Source: Massiliimalia timonensis
GTDB taxonomy: Bacteria > Bacillota > Clostridia > Oscillospirales > Ruminococcaceae
Length of the DNA: 64,000 nucleotides
Direction: 5' to 3'
NCBI RefSeq assembly: GCF_900186585.1
Contig: NZ_FYDD01000004.1
Coordinates: 620,001 to 684,000, forward strand
Below, in pieces: positions 34,662-46,130 of the stretch (positions within the stretch are counted from its first letter, which is position 1; each line of letters begins with the position of its first letter). The position numbers and the translations under genes are program-made. The notes under the pieces are model-generated. The model was not told where the DNA came from and made no database searches. It worked only from the letters and a program-made list of their open reading frames with translations.

Positions 34662-35744
34662 ATGAATCAGGATTTTTTTGAGGCATTGGCTTTGCTGGAG
34701 GCGGAAAAAGGGATACCGGTAGAAAGCATTCTGGATAATATCAAGAACGCGATCAATGTAGCGGTCAGAAAATATTATACCGTGGGCGAAGACAATGTTG
34801 TGATTGAGATAAACAAAGATGAGAACAAATTTAAGGTTTCTATCGTTAAGGACATTGTGGAAGAAGTGGAAGATGAAAGCAGCCAGGTCAGCCTGGAGGA
34901 AGCTCTGGAAAAGAATAAGCGCGCCAAACTGGGCGGCAAACTTACCACGAAGCTGGATACCAAACAGATCGGCCGGATCGCGGCGCAGTCTGGGAAAAAC
35001 TTGATCCATCAGGCTATCAATGACGCGGTGAAAGCACAGATGTACCAGCAGTACCAATCCAAGCTCAATGAAGTGGTCACTGCTACCGTGCAAAAGATCG
35101 AACCCCGCACCGGGAATGCAACAGTAGAGATCGATAAAAACGAAGTGATTCTGTTTAAAAATGAACAGATCCCAGGTGAGACCCTGGTAGAAGGGCAGCG
35201 GGTCAAGGTGTATGTCAGCGATGTCGTGAGCACCGACCGCCGATGTTCTATCAAAGTATCCCGTACCCACCGCGACATGGTGAAACGCCTGTTTGAACAG
35301 GAAGTCCCAGAGATTTTCGACGGCACTGTGGAAGTAAAGGCGATTTCCAGAGAAGCCGGCTCCCGGACAAAGATCGCGGTCTATTCCAAGGACGATCAGG
35401 TCGATCCGATCGGCGCATGTATTGGAAACAAGGGGATGCGAGTGGCGAATATCGTGAGCGAATTGCACGGAGAAAAGATCGACGTGATCCGCTACAGCGA
35501 AGTCCCGGAGGAATTTATCGCGCAGGCGCTGTCCCCGTCCGACGTCTTGAAAGTTGAAATCATCGACCCCGAAGCGAAGGTGTGCCGGGTCACTGTGCCG
35601 GATAACCAGTTATCGCTGGCGATCGGCAACAAGGGCCAAAACGCCAAGCTGGCGGCCCGTTTGACCGGCTATAAGATCGACATTAAACCGGAAAGCGGCT
35701 TCTATGGCGAGGAAGAAGACGAGGTCGTTTCAGAAGAAGCATAA
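34662..35744 (+). CDS. nusA: Transcription termination/antitermination factor NusA
   Basis: Binds RNA polymerase to modulate pausing and termination. The 360-residue protein has the N-terminal polymerase-binding domain, an S1 domain (around 130-200, VTATVQKIEPRTGNATVEI), and two KH domains (DPIGACIGNKGMRVANIVSEL; LAIGNKGQNAKLAARLTGYKIDI). It lacks the C-terminal acidic repeats of E. coli NusA, as is usual in Firmicutes. Confidence 0.97.
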   Translation: MNQDFFEALALLEAEKGIPVESILDNIKNAINVAVRKYYTVGEDNVVIEINKDENKFKVSIVKDIVEEVEDESSQVSLEEALEKNKRAKLGGKLTTKLDTKQIGRIAAQSGKNLIHQAINDAVKAQMYQQYQSKLNEVVTATVQKIEPRTGNATVEIDKNEVILFKNEQIPGETLVEGQRVKVYVSDVVSTDRRCSIKVSRTHRDMVKRLFEQEVPEIFDGTVEVKAISREAGSRTKIAVYSKDDQVDPIGACIGNKGMRVANIVSELHGEKIDVIRYSEVPEEFIAQALSPSDVLKVEIIDPEAKVCRVTVPDNQLSLAIGNKGQNAKLAARLTGYKIDIKPESGFYGEEEDEVVSEEA

Positions 35745-35765
35745 CAATAACAGGAGTGGAGAACT

Positions 35766-36047
35766 ATGCAGGGAAAGCACGGAGTAAAAAAAGTGCCGAT
35801 GCGCAAATGCATTGGCTGCAACGAAATGAAGCCGAAAAAAGAATTGGTTCGTGTTGTGAAGAATAAAGAAGGGGAGATCTCCCTGGACTTGACCGGAAAA
35901 AAGGCGGGACGGGGCGCATATTTGTGCCAAAATCCGGATTGCCTGGCTGCGGCACGGAAGCACCGGGGGCTGGAACGGGCTTTTTCCTGTAGGATTCCTG
36001 ATGAAATATATGACAGGATGGAGAAAGAACTGAAAGAGCATGAATAA
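35766..36047 (+). CDS. rnpM: YlxR/RnpM RNA-binding protein
   Basis: A 93-residue protein with the family marks PMRKCIGC, ELVRVVKN and KKAGRGAYLCQNPDC; the four cysteines and GRGAY loop are typical. In B. subtilis YlxR (RnpM) binds the RNase P RNA and lowers its activity. It overlaps ylxQ by eight bases in the nusA operon. Confidence 0.93.
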   Translation: MQGKHGVKKVPMRKCIGCNEMKPKKELVRVVKNKEGEISLDLTGKKAGRGAYLCQNPDCLAAARKHRGLERAFSCRIPDEIYDRMEKELKEHE

Positions 36048-36387
36048 ACTGATAGAGAGCATCACGTTTTGTAAACGGATCGGTGCCCTGACACTGGGCT
36101 TTGACCCTGTTCGGGAAAGTATGGAACAGGGAAATGCGAAGTTAGTTCTTCTAGCAAGTGATCTTTCTCCCAAAACAAGGAAGGAAGTAGCGTATTTGTG
36201 CGGCAGGTATGCTGTGAAAAGCTTGCCAACCCCGTTTACATTAGACGAATTTTGGTATTTGGTTGGAAAACGGGCGGGGATCATTGCCGTAACACAAGAA
36301 GCATTTGCTGAAAAGATCCGTACTGTGATAGAAGATGAAACGGACCGTTCAGAAAGATTGAAGGAGGATGCCGAATATGGAGATTAA
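36040..36387 (+). CDS. ylxQ: YlxQ, L7Ae-like RNA-binding protein
   Basis: A 115-residue L7Ae/L30e-type fold ([32 protein letters not shown]), family that binds kink-turn RNA. Standard position between ylxR and infB. It overlaps both neighbours: eight bases with ylxR, eleven with infB. Confidence 0.92.
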   Translation: MNKLIESITFCKRIGALTLGFDPVRESMEQGNAKLVLLASDLSPKTRKEVAYLCGRYAVKSLPTPFTLDEFWYLVGKRAGIIAVTQEAFAEKIRTVIEDETDRSERLKEDAEYGD

Positions 36388-38902
36388 ATACAGACTGCAT
36401 GAAGTCGCAAAGGACTTGAATGTTCCCAACAAGGAGATCATTACCCTGATCGAGGAAAATTTTGGGGAAACAAAAAAACATATGACCGCGTTGACGGAGG
36501 AAGAACTAAATTTTGTGTTTGAACACTATGTGGCAAAAAAGGGTGTTGTTGAAAATTTAGACGCTTATTTTGCAAATAAAGAGAGGACACAGCCGAAGCA
36601 GGCGGCACCGAAAGCCGAAAAAGCTGCGCCAAAGGCTGCCGCCAAGGCGCCGGAAAAACCACAGCGCCCTGCCCCGGCAAAACAGCCGAAACCGCAGCAG
36701 GCAAAGCCGCAGCCAAAAGCAGAAACAAAGGAACCGGCTCAGCCAAAAGTGCATAACGCACATAATAAACAGCAGGACCGCAATCGTTTTGAAACGGCTA
36801 AAAACGCCTCCCTGCACAATAATAAGCCGCAGCAGGCAAAGAAATCACAGCCGGTACAGCAGGCCAAAAAGCCGCAGCAGACACCTGTGACCGCACCGAA
36901 AATGGCGGAAAATACAAAGGATTTTGAAAAAGTAGTTCGCCATGTGGATACTTCTAAGGTCGAGGTCAACCTGGATAAATACAACGAAAAATACGAACAG
37001 ATCGCTCCGGCCGACCGCTTTAACAGCGGTGTGAAAAAACAGAAATTCGGCAATAAAGCCGCACAGCGCCAAAAAGCGAAATATTCCAACAAACGGGAAA
37101 CGGAAGCAGAAAAGCTGCAGCGTTTGGCATTGCAGCGCGCAAGAAAACAGCAACTTACTGTACAGATCCCAGATGAGATCGTAGTATCTGAACTGGCAAG
37201 CCGGCTGAAGGTAAACGTGACGGAAGTCATTAAAAAACTGATGATGCTGGGCGCTATGGTTGGACAGAACGAAGTGATTGACTTTGATACCGCTTCTCTT
37301 GTAGCCGAGGAATTGGGCGCTAAAGTAGAAAAAGAAGTGATCGTTACCATTGAGGAACGGCTGTTTGAGGAGGAAGAAGACGCCGAGGAAAACCTGGAAG
37401 AAAGAAGCCCGATCGTGGTTGTAATGGGGCATGTTGACCACGGAAAGACCTCGATTTTGGATAAGATCCGGAATGCTGACGTTACCTCCACCGAAGCGGG
37501 CGGGATCACTCAGCATATCGGCGCGTATCAGGTCAACGTCCATGGAAAGAATATCACCTTCTTAGATACACCGGGACATGAAGCGTTTACCGCAATGCGT
37601 TCCAGAGGAGCGTTGGCAACGGACATCGCGATCCTGGTCGTTGCGGCTGACGACGGGATCATGCCGCAGACGGTAGAATCCATTAACCACGCAAAGGCGG
37701 CAAATGTCCAGATCATTGTGGCGATCAACAAAATGGATAAACCGACTGCAAACCCGGAACGTGTGAAGCAAGAACTCACCGAATACGGCTTGGTGCCGGA
37801 AGAATGGGGCGGAGATATTGTTTGCTGCCCGGTTTCTGCACTGACCGGAGAAGGTATTGACCAGATGCTGGATATGGTATTGCTGACGGCTGATATGCTG
37901 GAACTGAAAGCAAATCCGAATCGTTTGGCTAAGGGAACCGTTATCGAATCCCGTCTGGATAAGGGCCGTGGCCCGATCGCAACGCTGCTGGTGCAGAACG
38001 GAACCCTGAAAAGCGGCGACGTTTTGATTGCCGGGACTGCTGTTGGACGTGTCCGTGTGATGACCAACGATAAGGGGCTTAAGGTAGATGAAGCCGGCCC
38101 GTGCGTACCGGTCGAGGTAGCCGGCCTTGCAGAGGTTCCGACCGCGGGAGATGAATTTGCCGCAGTTGCGAACGAGCGTCTGGCAAGGGAGCTGGTTGAA
38201 AAGCGGAAACATGAACAGAAGGAAGAGCAGTTCAAGCAGTACCAGAAGGTTACCTTGGATAATTTGTTTGACCAGATGAAAGAAGGCGAACTGAAAGAAC
38301 TGCCGATCATTGTCAAAGCAGACGTGAACGGTTCTGTAGAAGCAGTGCGCCAGTCCTTGGAAAAACTCAGCAACGATGAAGTACGCGTACGGGTGATCCA
38401 CGGCGCGGTAGGCGCTGTCAACCGTTCTGACGTGATGCTGGCACAGGCTTCCGGCGCAATCATCATCGGATTTAACGTCCGTCCGGACAACAATGCCCGT
38501 GAAATGAGCGAGGCTGGGGAAGTGGAGATCCGGCTGTACCGTATCATCTATGATGCGATTGACGATGTAAAACTAGCGATGAAGGGGCTTTTGACTCCAA
38601 AAACCCGGGAAGTGGAACTGGGGCGTGCGGAAGTGCGTCAGGTTTACAAAATTTCCAATGTTGGCACTGTGGCCGGATGTTATGTTTTGGACGGAAAAGT
38701 TGTAAGAAACGCTTTGATCCGTGTTGTGCGTGACGGTATCGTTTTGGTAGAGGATAAGATCGACTCCTTAAAAAGGTTTAAGGATGACGCCAAAGAGGTT
38801 GCGCAGGGGTATGAATGCGGGATCGGTTTGGATAAATTTAATGATATTAAAGAAGGAGATATTTTAGAATCCTTCATGCTGGAAGAATATATTGAAGAAT
38901 AA
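36377..38902 (+). CDS. infB: Translation initiation factor IF-2
   Basis: GTPase that brings initiator tRNA to the 30S subunit. The 841-residue protein has an N-terminal domain (residues 1-50), a low-complexity Lys/Ala/Gln/Pro-rich linker at about 70-180, a second IF2N domain ([23 protein letters not shown]), the G domain ([28 protein letters not shown]) and three C-terminal domains. The start is the ATG at 36377, nine bases after AAGGAGG; the ATG at 36368 is too close. Confidence 0.97.
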   Translation: MEIKYRLHEVAKDLNVPNKEIITLIEENFGETKKHMTALTEEELNFVFEHYVAKKGVVENLDAYFANKERTQPKQAAPKAEKAAPKAAAKAPEKPQRPAPAKQPKPQQAKPQPKAETKEPAQPKVHNAHNKQQDRNRFETAKNASLHNNKPQQAKKSQPVQQAKKPQQTPVTAPKMAENTKDFEKVVRHVDTSKVEVNLDKYNEKYEQIAPADRFNSGVKKQKFGNKAAQRQKAKYSNKRETEAEKLQRLALQRARKQQLTVQIPDEIVVSELASRLKVNVTEVIKKLMMLGAMVGQNEVIDFDTASLVAEELGAKVEKEVIVTIEERLFEEEEDAEENLEERSPIVVVMGHVDHGKTSILDKIRNADVTSTEAGGITQHIGAYQVNVHGKNITFLDTPGHEAFTAMRSRGALATDIAILVVAADDGIMPQTVESINHAKAANVQIIVAINKMDKPTANPERVKQELTEYGLVPEEWGGDIVCCPVSALTGEGIDQMLDMVLLTADMLELKANPNRLAKGTVIESRLDKGRGPIATLLVQNGTLKSGDVLIAGTAVGRVRVMTNDKGLKVDEAGPCVPVEVAGLAEVPTAGDEFAAVANERLARELVEKRKHEQKEEQFKQYQKVTLDNLFDQMKEGELKELPIIVKADVNGSVEAVRQSLEKLSNDEVRVRVIHGAVGAVNRSDVMLAQASGAIIIGFNVRPDNNAREMSEAGEVEIRLYRIIYDAIDDVKLAMKGLLTPKTREVELGRAEVRQVYKISNVGTVAGCYVLDGKVVRNALIRVVRDGIVLVEDKIDSLKRFKDDAKEVAQGYECGIGLDKFNDIKEGDILESFMLEEYIEE

Positions 38903-38910
38903 TCAGTTAA

Positions 38911-38938
38911 GAAGCCGGGGCCGTTTGGCCCCGGCTTC
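38911..38938 (+). other. Very stable hairpin between infB and rbfA
   Basis: A perfect 12-bp stem (38911-38922 with 38927-38938) with GTTT loop and almost all G-C pairs, but no T run after it. It ends a few bases before the rbfA ribosome site, so it is more likely an RNA stability or processing element than a terminator. Confidence 0.75.
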
Positions 38939-38952
38939 GGAAAAGGAAAGAT

Positions 38953-39318
38953 ATGGCAGGATTTAAAATTGGAAGAGTGACACAGGATATTAAAAGGGAA
39001 CTGAGCGCTATTTTGCGCGAGCTAAAAGACCCGCGGATCTCCTCGATGCTGAGTGTGGTGAAGGTGACGGTATCCAACGATATGTCGCACTGCAAAGCTT
39101 ATGTCAGCGCCATAGAGGGAACGGAAAAAACCAAAGAATCGGTAGAGGGGTTAAAAAGCGCTACCGGCTTTGTCAAAAGGGAATTATCGAACCGCCTGCA
39201 CCTGCGCAAATGCCCGGAGCTTACCTTTGTGGCGGATGACTCGATCGAATACGGGGCGCAGATCAATCAATTACTGGAGGGGCTTCATAAGGACGCTTCA
39301 GAAAAGGAAGGTTTATAA
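38953..39318 (+). CDS. rbfA: Ribosome-binding factor A
   Basis: Acts late in 30S assembly on helix 1 of 16S rRNA. 121 residues with ELSAILRELKDPRISSMLSVVKVTVSNDMSHCKAYVS and the LRKCPELTFVADDSIEYGAQI end that defines the family. It follows infB after the stable hairpin; AAAAGGAAAG precedes the ATG. Confidence 0.96.
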   Translation: MAGFKIGRVTQDIKRELSAILRELKDPRISSMLSVVKVTVSNDMSHCKAYVSAIEGTEKTKESVEGLKSATGFVKRELSNRLHLRKCPELTFVADDSIEYGAQINQLLEGLHKDASEKEGL

Positions 39319-39321
39319 GTT

Positions 39322-40272
39322 ATGACGGCAAGTTTGCAGGAGATCGCAGCATATTTAAAGCAGAAGCAGGATATTTTGATCCTCACGCATCAAAATCCGG
39401 ATGGGGATACTTTGGGAAGCGCATTAGGGCTTTACTATGCCTTGCGCAGCTTGGGAAAAAGGGCGACGGTGCTCTGTTCTGATCCGTTTCCCAAAAAGTT
39501 TTGTTATCTGTTTCAGGGGTATGAGGAGGACGAATTTGAACCAGATTGTGTTGTCTCGGTTGATATTGCCTCTCCGCAGCTTTTGGGAGAGCGTCTGTCA
39601 CAGTACGACGGGCAGATCGACGTTTGCATCGACCATCATGGCTCCAATAATATGCAGGCTGATCTTTTGTTTGTAGATACGCATGCGGCCGCAGCTTGCG
39701 AGATTCTTTACCGCTTGATCCGGGAACTGGGCGTGCCGATTGATGAGCGGATCGCAAACTGTTTGTATACCGGCATTTCTACTGATACGGGCTGCTTTAA
39801 ATTTTCCAATACCACAGCCGATACGCATCGTATTGCAGCGGACTTGTTTGAATACGGCTGCAATTATGAGCCGATCAACCGTGCGCTGTTTGATACCAAA
39901 TCTAAAAGCCGGATCGTTGTGGAAAAAAGTGTGCTGGAGACCATGGAATTTTATTGTGAGCACCGGATCGCTTTGATCGTGATCCCGCAGGACCTAGTAC
40001 AGCGCACGCAGATCGACCCGTCGGAGTTGGATGGGGTCTCTGCGATCCCGCGTCAGGTAGAGGGCGTAGAGATCGGTATTACCATGCGGGAGCGTCCGCA
40101 GGGCGGTTACCGGGTGTCTGTTCGCACCAGCCAGTTCGTAGACGCGGCGGAGATTTGTGCAAAGCTGGGCGGAGGCGGCCATGTCCGCGCTGCCGGATGT
40201 ACGGTGGACTTGCCTTTGGAAGAGGCAAAAAAGCGTTTGCTTGAGGTCGTCATTCCGTATTTTGAACAATAA
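39322..40272 (+). CDS. nrnA: DHH phosphoesterase NrnA-like (oligoribonuclease / pAp phosphatase)
   Basis: Degrades very short RNAs and/or pAp, using manganese. The 316-residue protein has THQNPDGDTLGSALGLYYAL (D-x-D), VVSVDIAS, the DHH motif in CIDHHGSNN, and the C-terminal DHHA1 domain with LGGGGHVRAAGC. Position between rbfA and truB is standard for NrnA in Firmicutes. It begins four bases after the rbfA stop. Confidence 0.94.
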   Translation: MTASLQEIAAYLKQKQDILILTHQNPDGDTLGSALGLYYALRSLGKRATVLCSDPFPKKFCYLFQGYEEDEFEPDCVVSVDIASPQLLGERLSQYDGQIDVCIDHHGSNNMQADLLFVDTHAAAACEILYRLIRELGVPIDERIANCLYTGISTDTGCFKFSNTTADTHRIAADLFEYGCNYEPINRALFDTKSKSRIVVEKSVLETMEFYCEHRIALIVIPQDLVQRTQIDPSELDGVSAIPRQVEGVEIGITMRERPQGGYRVSVRTSQFVDAAEICAKLGGGGHVRAAGCTVDLPLEEAKKRLLEVVIPYFEQ

Positions 40273-40277
40273 AAAGG

Positions 40278-40302
40278 CGGACAGAATTACTGTCCGTTTT
40301 TT
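40278..40302 (+). terminator. Terminator-like hairpin between nrnA and truB
   Basis: A 7-bp stem (40278-40284 with 40290-40296), loop AATTA, six T residues, just before the truB ribosome site. It would reduce read-through into truB-ribF unless opened. Confidence 0.75.
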
Positions 40303-40320
40303 ACAGGAGACTGAGGATAG

Positions 40321-41217
40321 ATGGATGGGATCATTTGTATCAATAAGCCGTCAGGCTGGACTTCATTTGACGTAGTGGCGAAGATTCGAGGGATAACAAG
40401 AACCCGCAAGATCGGCCATGCAGGAACGCTGGACCCAATGGCCACCGGAGTTTTGCCGTTGTTTTTTGGAACGGCGACAAAATTGTGCGATATTCTGCCC
40501 AACAGTGAGAAAGGATATTTGGCGGATTTTCAGCTTGGCTGTACGACAGATACCTTAGATATTACCGGAACTGTTTTGACAGAGCAGGAAAGCCATGTAT
40601 CAAAAAATCAGGTGGAGGCGGCGCTTGAAAACTTTCGCGGGGTCATTTCCCAGCTTCCGCCGATGTATTCGGCAGTGCAGGTCAACGGTCGGCGCCTGTA
40701 CGACATTGCGCGGGCCGGGCAGACTGTGGAGCGCGCCCCGCGCCAAGTGGAAATCAAAAAACTGGATTTGCTTTCCTTTGACGAGTTGGCGCAGACCGGG
40801 CAGTTTCGGGTACTGTGTTCCAAGGGGACCTATATCCGTTCCCTTTGCAGCGACCTTGGGGAAGCATTAGGCTGCGGCGCAGTACTGACGGCGCTTGTCC
40901 GCGAATGTGCAGGTGATTTTATGTTAGAGGATTGCCTGACGCTGGAAGACGTGCAGACTTTGATGGCTCAAGGAGATCTGGAAGACAAGATGCTTCCATT
41001 AGACCGTGTGTTTCAGGGGCTTAAGGCGATCCACCTCAATGAGATACAGGCAAAGAAATTTCAAAATGGAGTGAAGCTGGACCTGAACCGGGTCCATTAT
41101 CGCGGGCAAGATGAAAGTTACCGGGTATATGGTCCGGGAGATACCTTTTTGGGGCTGGCAAAACTGGATTTGGAAAAAATGGAATTAGTGATAGAAAAAA
41201 TGTTGAAGAGAAACTAG
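40321..41217 (+). CDS. truB: tRNA pseudouridine-55 synthase
   Basis: Makes pseudouridine at position 55 of tRNA T-loops. The 298-residue protein starts MDGIICINKPSGWTSFDVV, and the catalytic aspartate is in GHAGTLDPMATGVLP (about residue 42); VRVLCSKGTYIRSL-type motif (FRVLCSKGTYIRSLCSDLG) is present. AGGAGACTGAGGATAG precedes the ATG. ribF follows eight bases after its stop. Confidence 0.96.
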   Translation: MDGIICINKPSGWTSFDVVAKIRGITRTRKIGHAGTLDPMATGVLPLFFGTATKLCDILPNSEKGYLADFQLGCTTDTLDITGTVLTEQESHVSKNQVEAALENFRGVISQLPPMYSAVQVNGRRLYDIARAGQTVERAPRQVEIKKLDLLSFDELAQTGQFRVLCSKGTYIRSLCSDLGEALGCGAVLTALVRECAGDFMLEDCLTLEDVQTLMAQGDLEDKMLPLDRVFQGLKAIHLNEIQAKKFQNGVKLDLNRVHYRGQDESYRVYGPGDTFLGLAKLDLEKMELVIEKMLKRN

Positions 41218-41225
41218 GGGTTGGC

Positions 41226-42146
41226 ATGAGGGTTTATCGTGATTTGAATACAGAAAGCCCGGCAGGCTCTGCTGTGGCTTTGGGAATGTTCGATGGGGTC
41301 CATCTAGGGCATCGCCGGGTGATTGAAGCTGCGGCGGCGCACCGGGAGGAGTGGGCTGTTACCGTGTTGACTTTTGTGGCACGCCGGGAACGCCCGGATA
41401 AAAAGCTGTTCCAAAAGGATATTTTTACGCCGGAAGAACGGGTCCGGAGATTGTCCCTGCTGCCTGTAGACATGGTTTATATGCCCGATTTTGAGGAGAT
41501 ACGAAAGCTGTCTGCCCAGGAATTTGTACATCAGGTTTTGGGGGAAATACTTCACGCGAAAGTGATCTGCTGTGGGGAGGACTACCGGTTTGGGAACCAT
41601 GCCGCCGGGAATGTGGAACTGCTAAAGCGTTTAGCAAAAGACATTTGTGCAAAGGTACAGGTTGTCTCCCCTTATTTGGACTGCGGCGAGCCTGTCAGTT
41701 CCACACGGATCCGCAGGTATTTGTCAGATGGAAATATCGTGTCGGCCAACCGTCTGTTGGGGACGCCCTACACAATAGAGGGAACCGTTGTTTATGGCAA
41801 ACAGATCGGACGAACTTTGGGTTATCCTACGATCAATCAGGAGTTGGATCTGTATATCTGTCTGCCAAAATTTGGGGTCTATATCTCTTCAGTGCTTTTA
41901 GACGGAGAAGAATATCCCAGCATTACAAACATTGGGGTCAAGCCTACGATCGCAGGGGAACGCCAGCCTCTTGCTGAAACGCACATTATCGGGGTCGACC
42001 AAAACCTGTATGGGCGAAGACTTACCGTAAAGCTGCATCAATTTATCCGTGGGGAAGAGCGGTTTGAGGATCTGGAACAGCTGTCGGACAGTATTCATCA
42101 TGACATTGAAAAGGCTCGCCATTTTTTTAAACGAGAAACGAATTGA
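41226..42146 (+). CDS. ribF: Riboflavin kinase / FAD synthetase
   Basis: Bifunctional enzyme forming FMN and then FAD. 306 residues: N-terminal adenylyltransferase (GMFDGVHLGHRRVI, CGEDYRFGNHAAGN, SSTRIRRYLSDGNI) and C-terminal flavokinase (LGYPTINQE, GVYISSVLLDG, HQFIRGEERFEDLEQL). It ends the translation-factor operon. The stop codon overlaps the -35 box of the tRNA promoter. Confidence 0.96.
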   Translation: MRVYRDLNTESPAGSAVALGMFDGVHLGHRRVIEAAAAHREEWAVTVLTFVARRERPDKKLFQKDIFTPEERVRRLSLLPVDMVYMPDFEEIRKLSAQEFVHQVLGEILHAKVICCGEDYRFGNHAAGNVELLKRLAKDICAKVQVVSPYLDCGEPVSSTRIRRYLSDGNIVSANRLLGTPYTIEGTVVYGKQIGRTLGYPTINQELDLYICLPKFGVYISSVLLDGEEYPSITNIGVKPTIAGERQPLAETHIIGVDQNLYGRRLTVKLHQFIRGEERFEDLEQLSDSIHHDIEKARHFFKRETN

Positions 42147-42171
42147 CATCAGGGATAAAATATGATAAACT
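42143..42171 (+). promoter_or_regulatory. Probable promoter of the tRNA-Leu gene
   Basis: TTGACA (42143-42148), 17 bases, TAAACT (42166-42171), about 27 bases before the mature 5' end. The -10 is a weak match. Confidence 0.55.
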
Positions 42172-42198
42172 AAAAAAGCTGTAGTATACGCAGCTTAT

Positions 42199-42283
42199 GC
42201 GGATGTGGTGGAATTGGCAGACACGCTAGATTTAGGCTCTAGTGGGGCGACCCATGCAAGTTCAAGTCTTGTCATCCGCACCA
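42199..42283 (+). tRNA. tRNA-Leu (anticodon TAG)
   Basis: An 85-base tRNA with acceptor stem GCGGATG (42199-42205) paired to CATCCGC (42273-42279), discriminator A and encoded CCA at 42281-42283. Anticodon stem CTAGA/TCTAG holds the loop TTTAGGC with anticodon TAG. D-arm GGTGGAATTGGCAGACAC and the long variable arm mark it as a leucine class II tRNA; GTTCAAGTC is the T-loop region. Confidence 0.95.
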
Positions 42284-42285
42284 CG

Positions 42286-42320
42286 ATGGAGTGACGAAAA
42301 AGATGTCACTCCATTTTTTT
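42286..42320 (+). terminator. Terminator of the tRNA-Leu gene
   Basis: A 10-bp stem (42286-42295 with 42305-42314) followed by six T residues, three bases after the CCA end. Confidence 0.9.
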
Positions 42321-42649
42321 CAGTATCCATGCGAGTTTGCGGGCTTTTTGGGAGCAAAATTCGAAAAACCGTTTTACCGTGGATGTCCAAAAATAAACCA
42401 AATAAAATAGCGAGAAAGCGGAGCTTCCGCCTGGATTTTCAGGCCGGGAGCTCCGCTTTTTTCGTTTGTAACTTTTTGATCCACTTTGGGTATCCGATCA
42501 TGTCATACCGGGATTTGATAGGAGCACCTTGTTTTGGTGTGCTCTTTATTTCCGCCTCTGGGTTTCGTACTGATAATCGGACATGTACAGTATATCCCAG
42601 CATAATCAGCAGCTAGGCTTCAGTTTTGTTATATGTGGGCTATAGCAAG
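42321..42649. other. Gene-free segment with extra hairpins
   Basis: No convincing gene. At about 42416-42465 is a long hairpin whose arms share GCGGAGCT / AGCTCCGC with a T run after, like another terminator. A weaker one is at 42522-42549 (GAGCAC / GTGCTC, then T-rich). An open frame across this part runs through the tRNA and both hairpins and has no ribosome site, so it is not coding. The segment could be the remains of a lost gene downstream of the tRNA. Confidence 0.5.
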
Positions 42650-42689
42650 AAAAGACACCGAGAAACAAAATGTTTCTCGGTGTCTTTTT
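42650..42689. terminator. Terminator after the beta-galactosidase gene
   Basis: A perfect 17-bp stem (42650-42666 with 42672-42688), loop AAAAT, with A and T runs on both ends, so active in both directions. Confidence 0.93.
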
Positions 42690-42741
42690 CACAGTTAAAT
42701 ATTTGAAAATGGTAGCAGGCCTATTGGTTTGCCCTGTATCA

Positions 42742-45852
<3,111 letters not shown>

Positions 45853-45853
45853 T

Positions 45854-45870
45854 TACTATTTTTTACTATT
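45854..45870. repeat. Direct repeat TACTATT at the lacZ promoter
   Basis: TACTATT occurs at 45854-45860 and 45864-45870, a 10-base period (one helical turn), overlapping the lacZ -10 box and start region. This could be a regulator site. Confidence 0.45.
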
Positions 45871-45897
45871 ATAGCATTCGCCCTATCCTCCTGTCTA
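45868..45897 (-). promoter_or_regulatory. Promoter of the beta-galactosidase gene
   Basis: On the minus strand TAGACA (45897-45892), 18 bases, TATAAT (45873-45868), about 105 bases upstream of the start codon. Confidence 0.65.
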
Positions 45898-46078
45898 GTT
45901 GTTGTTTTATCGGCGGCACAGATCGTAAACAGGGTGGAAAATCCCCTTCTTCCAACAAAATGGCTTCCAAAAAGCATAGAAGTATTTTAAAATCCCCAAA
46001 CTTTTTCAGATTATCTTCTAAAGAAACTTATATTTTTTCTTGTCCCGTTCCGATATTCTAAAATTAGATTGATCATTC

Positions 46079-46098
46079 GAGATCGGTTTTCCGAGATA
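46079..46098. promoter_or_regulatory. Possible operator before the dehydrogenase operon
   Basis: CGAGAT is repeated (46079-46084, 46093-46098) and the inverted repeat TCGG-TTTT-CCGA lies between (46084-46095), 33 bases before the start of the operon. The remaining divergent gap (45898-46078) is AT-rich; no convincing plus-strand promoter could be fixed. Confidence 0.35.
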
Positions 46099-46130
46099 CA
46101 TCTGTTATGATTGAAACGGAGGGAAGAGAA

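Noticed and set aside
37528-38547. 339-residue minus-strand open frame inside infB
   Set aside because: It lies wholly opposite a clear IF-2 G domain; its serine/threonine-rich product is typical of antisense reading.
42242-42616. 124-residue plus-strand open frame
   Set aside because: It begins inside the tRNA-Leu gene and runs through two terminator hairpins, with no ribosome site and no recognisable domain.
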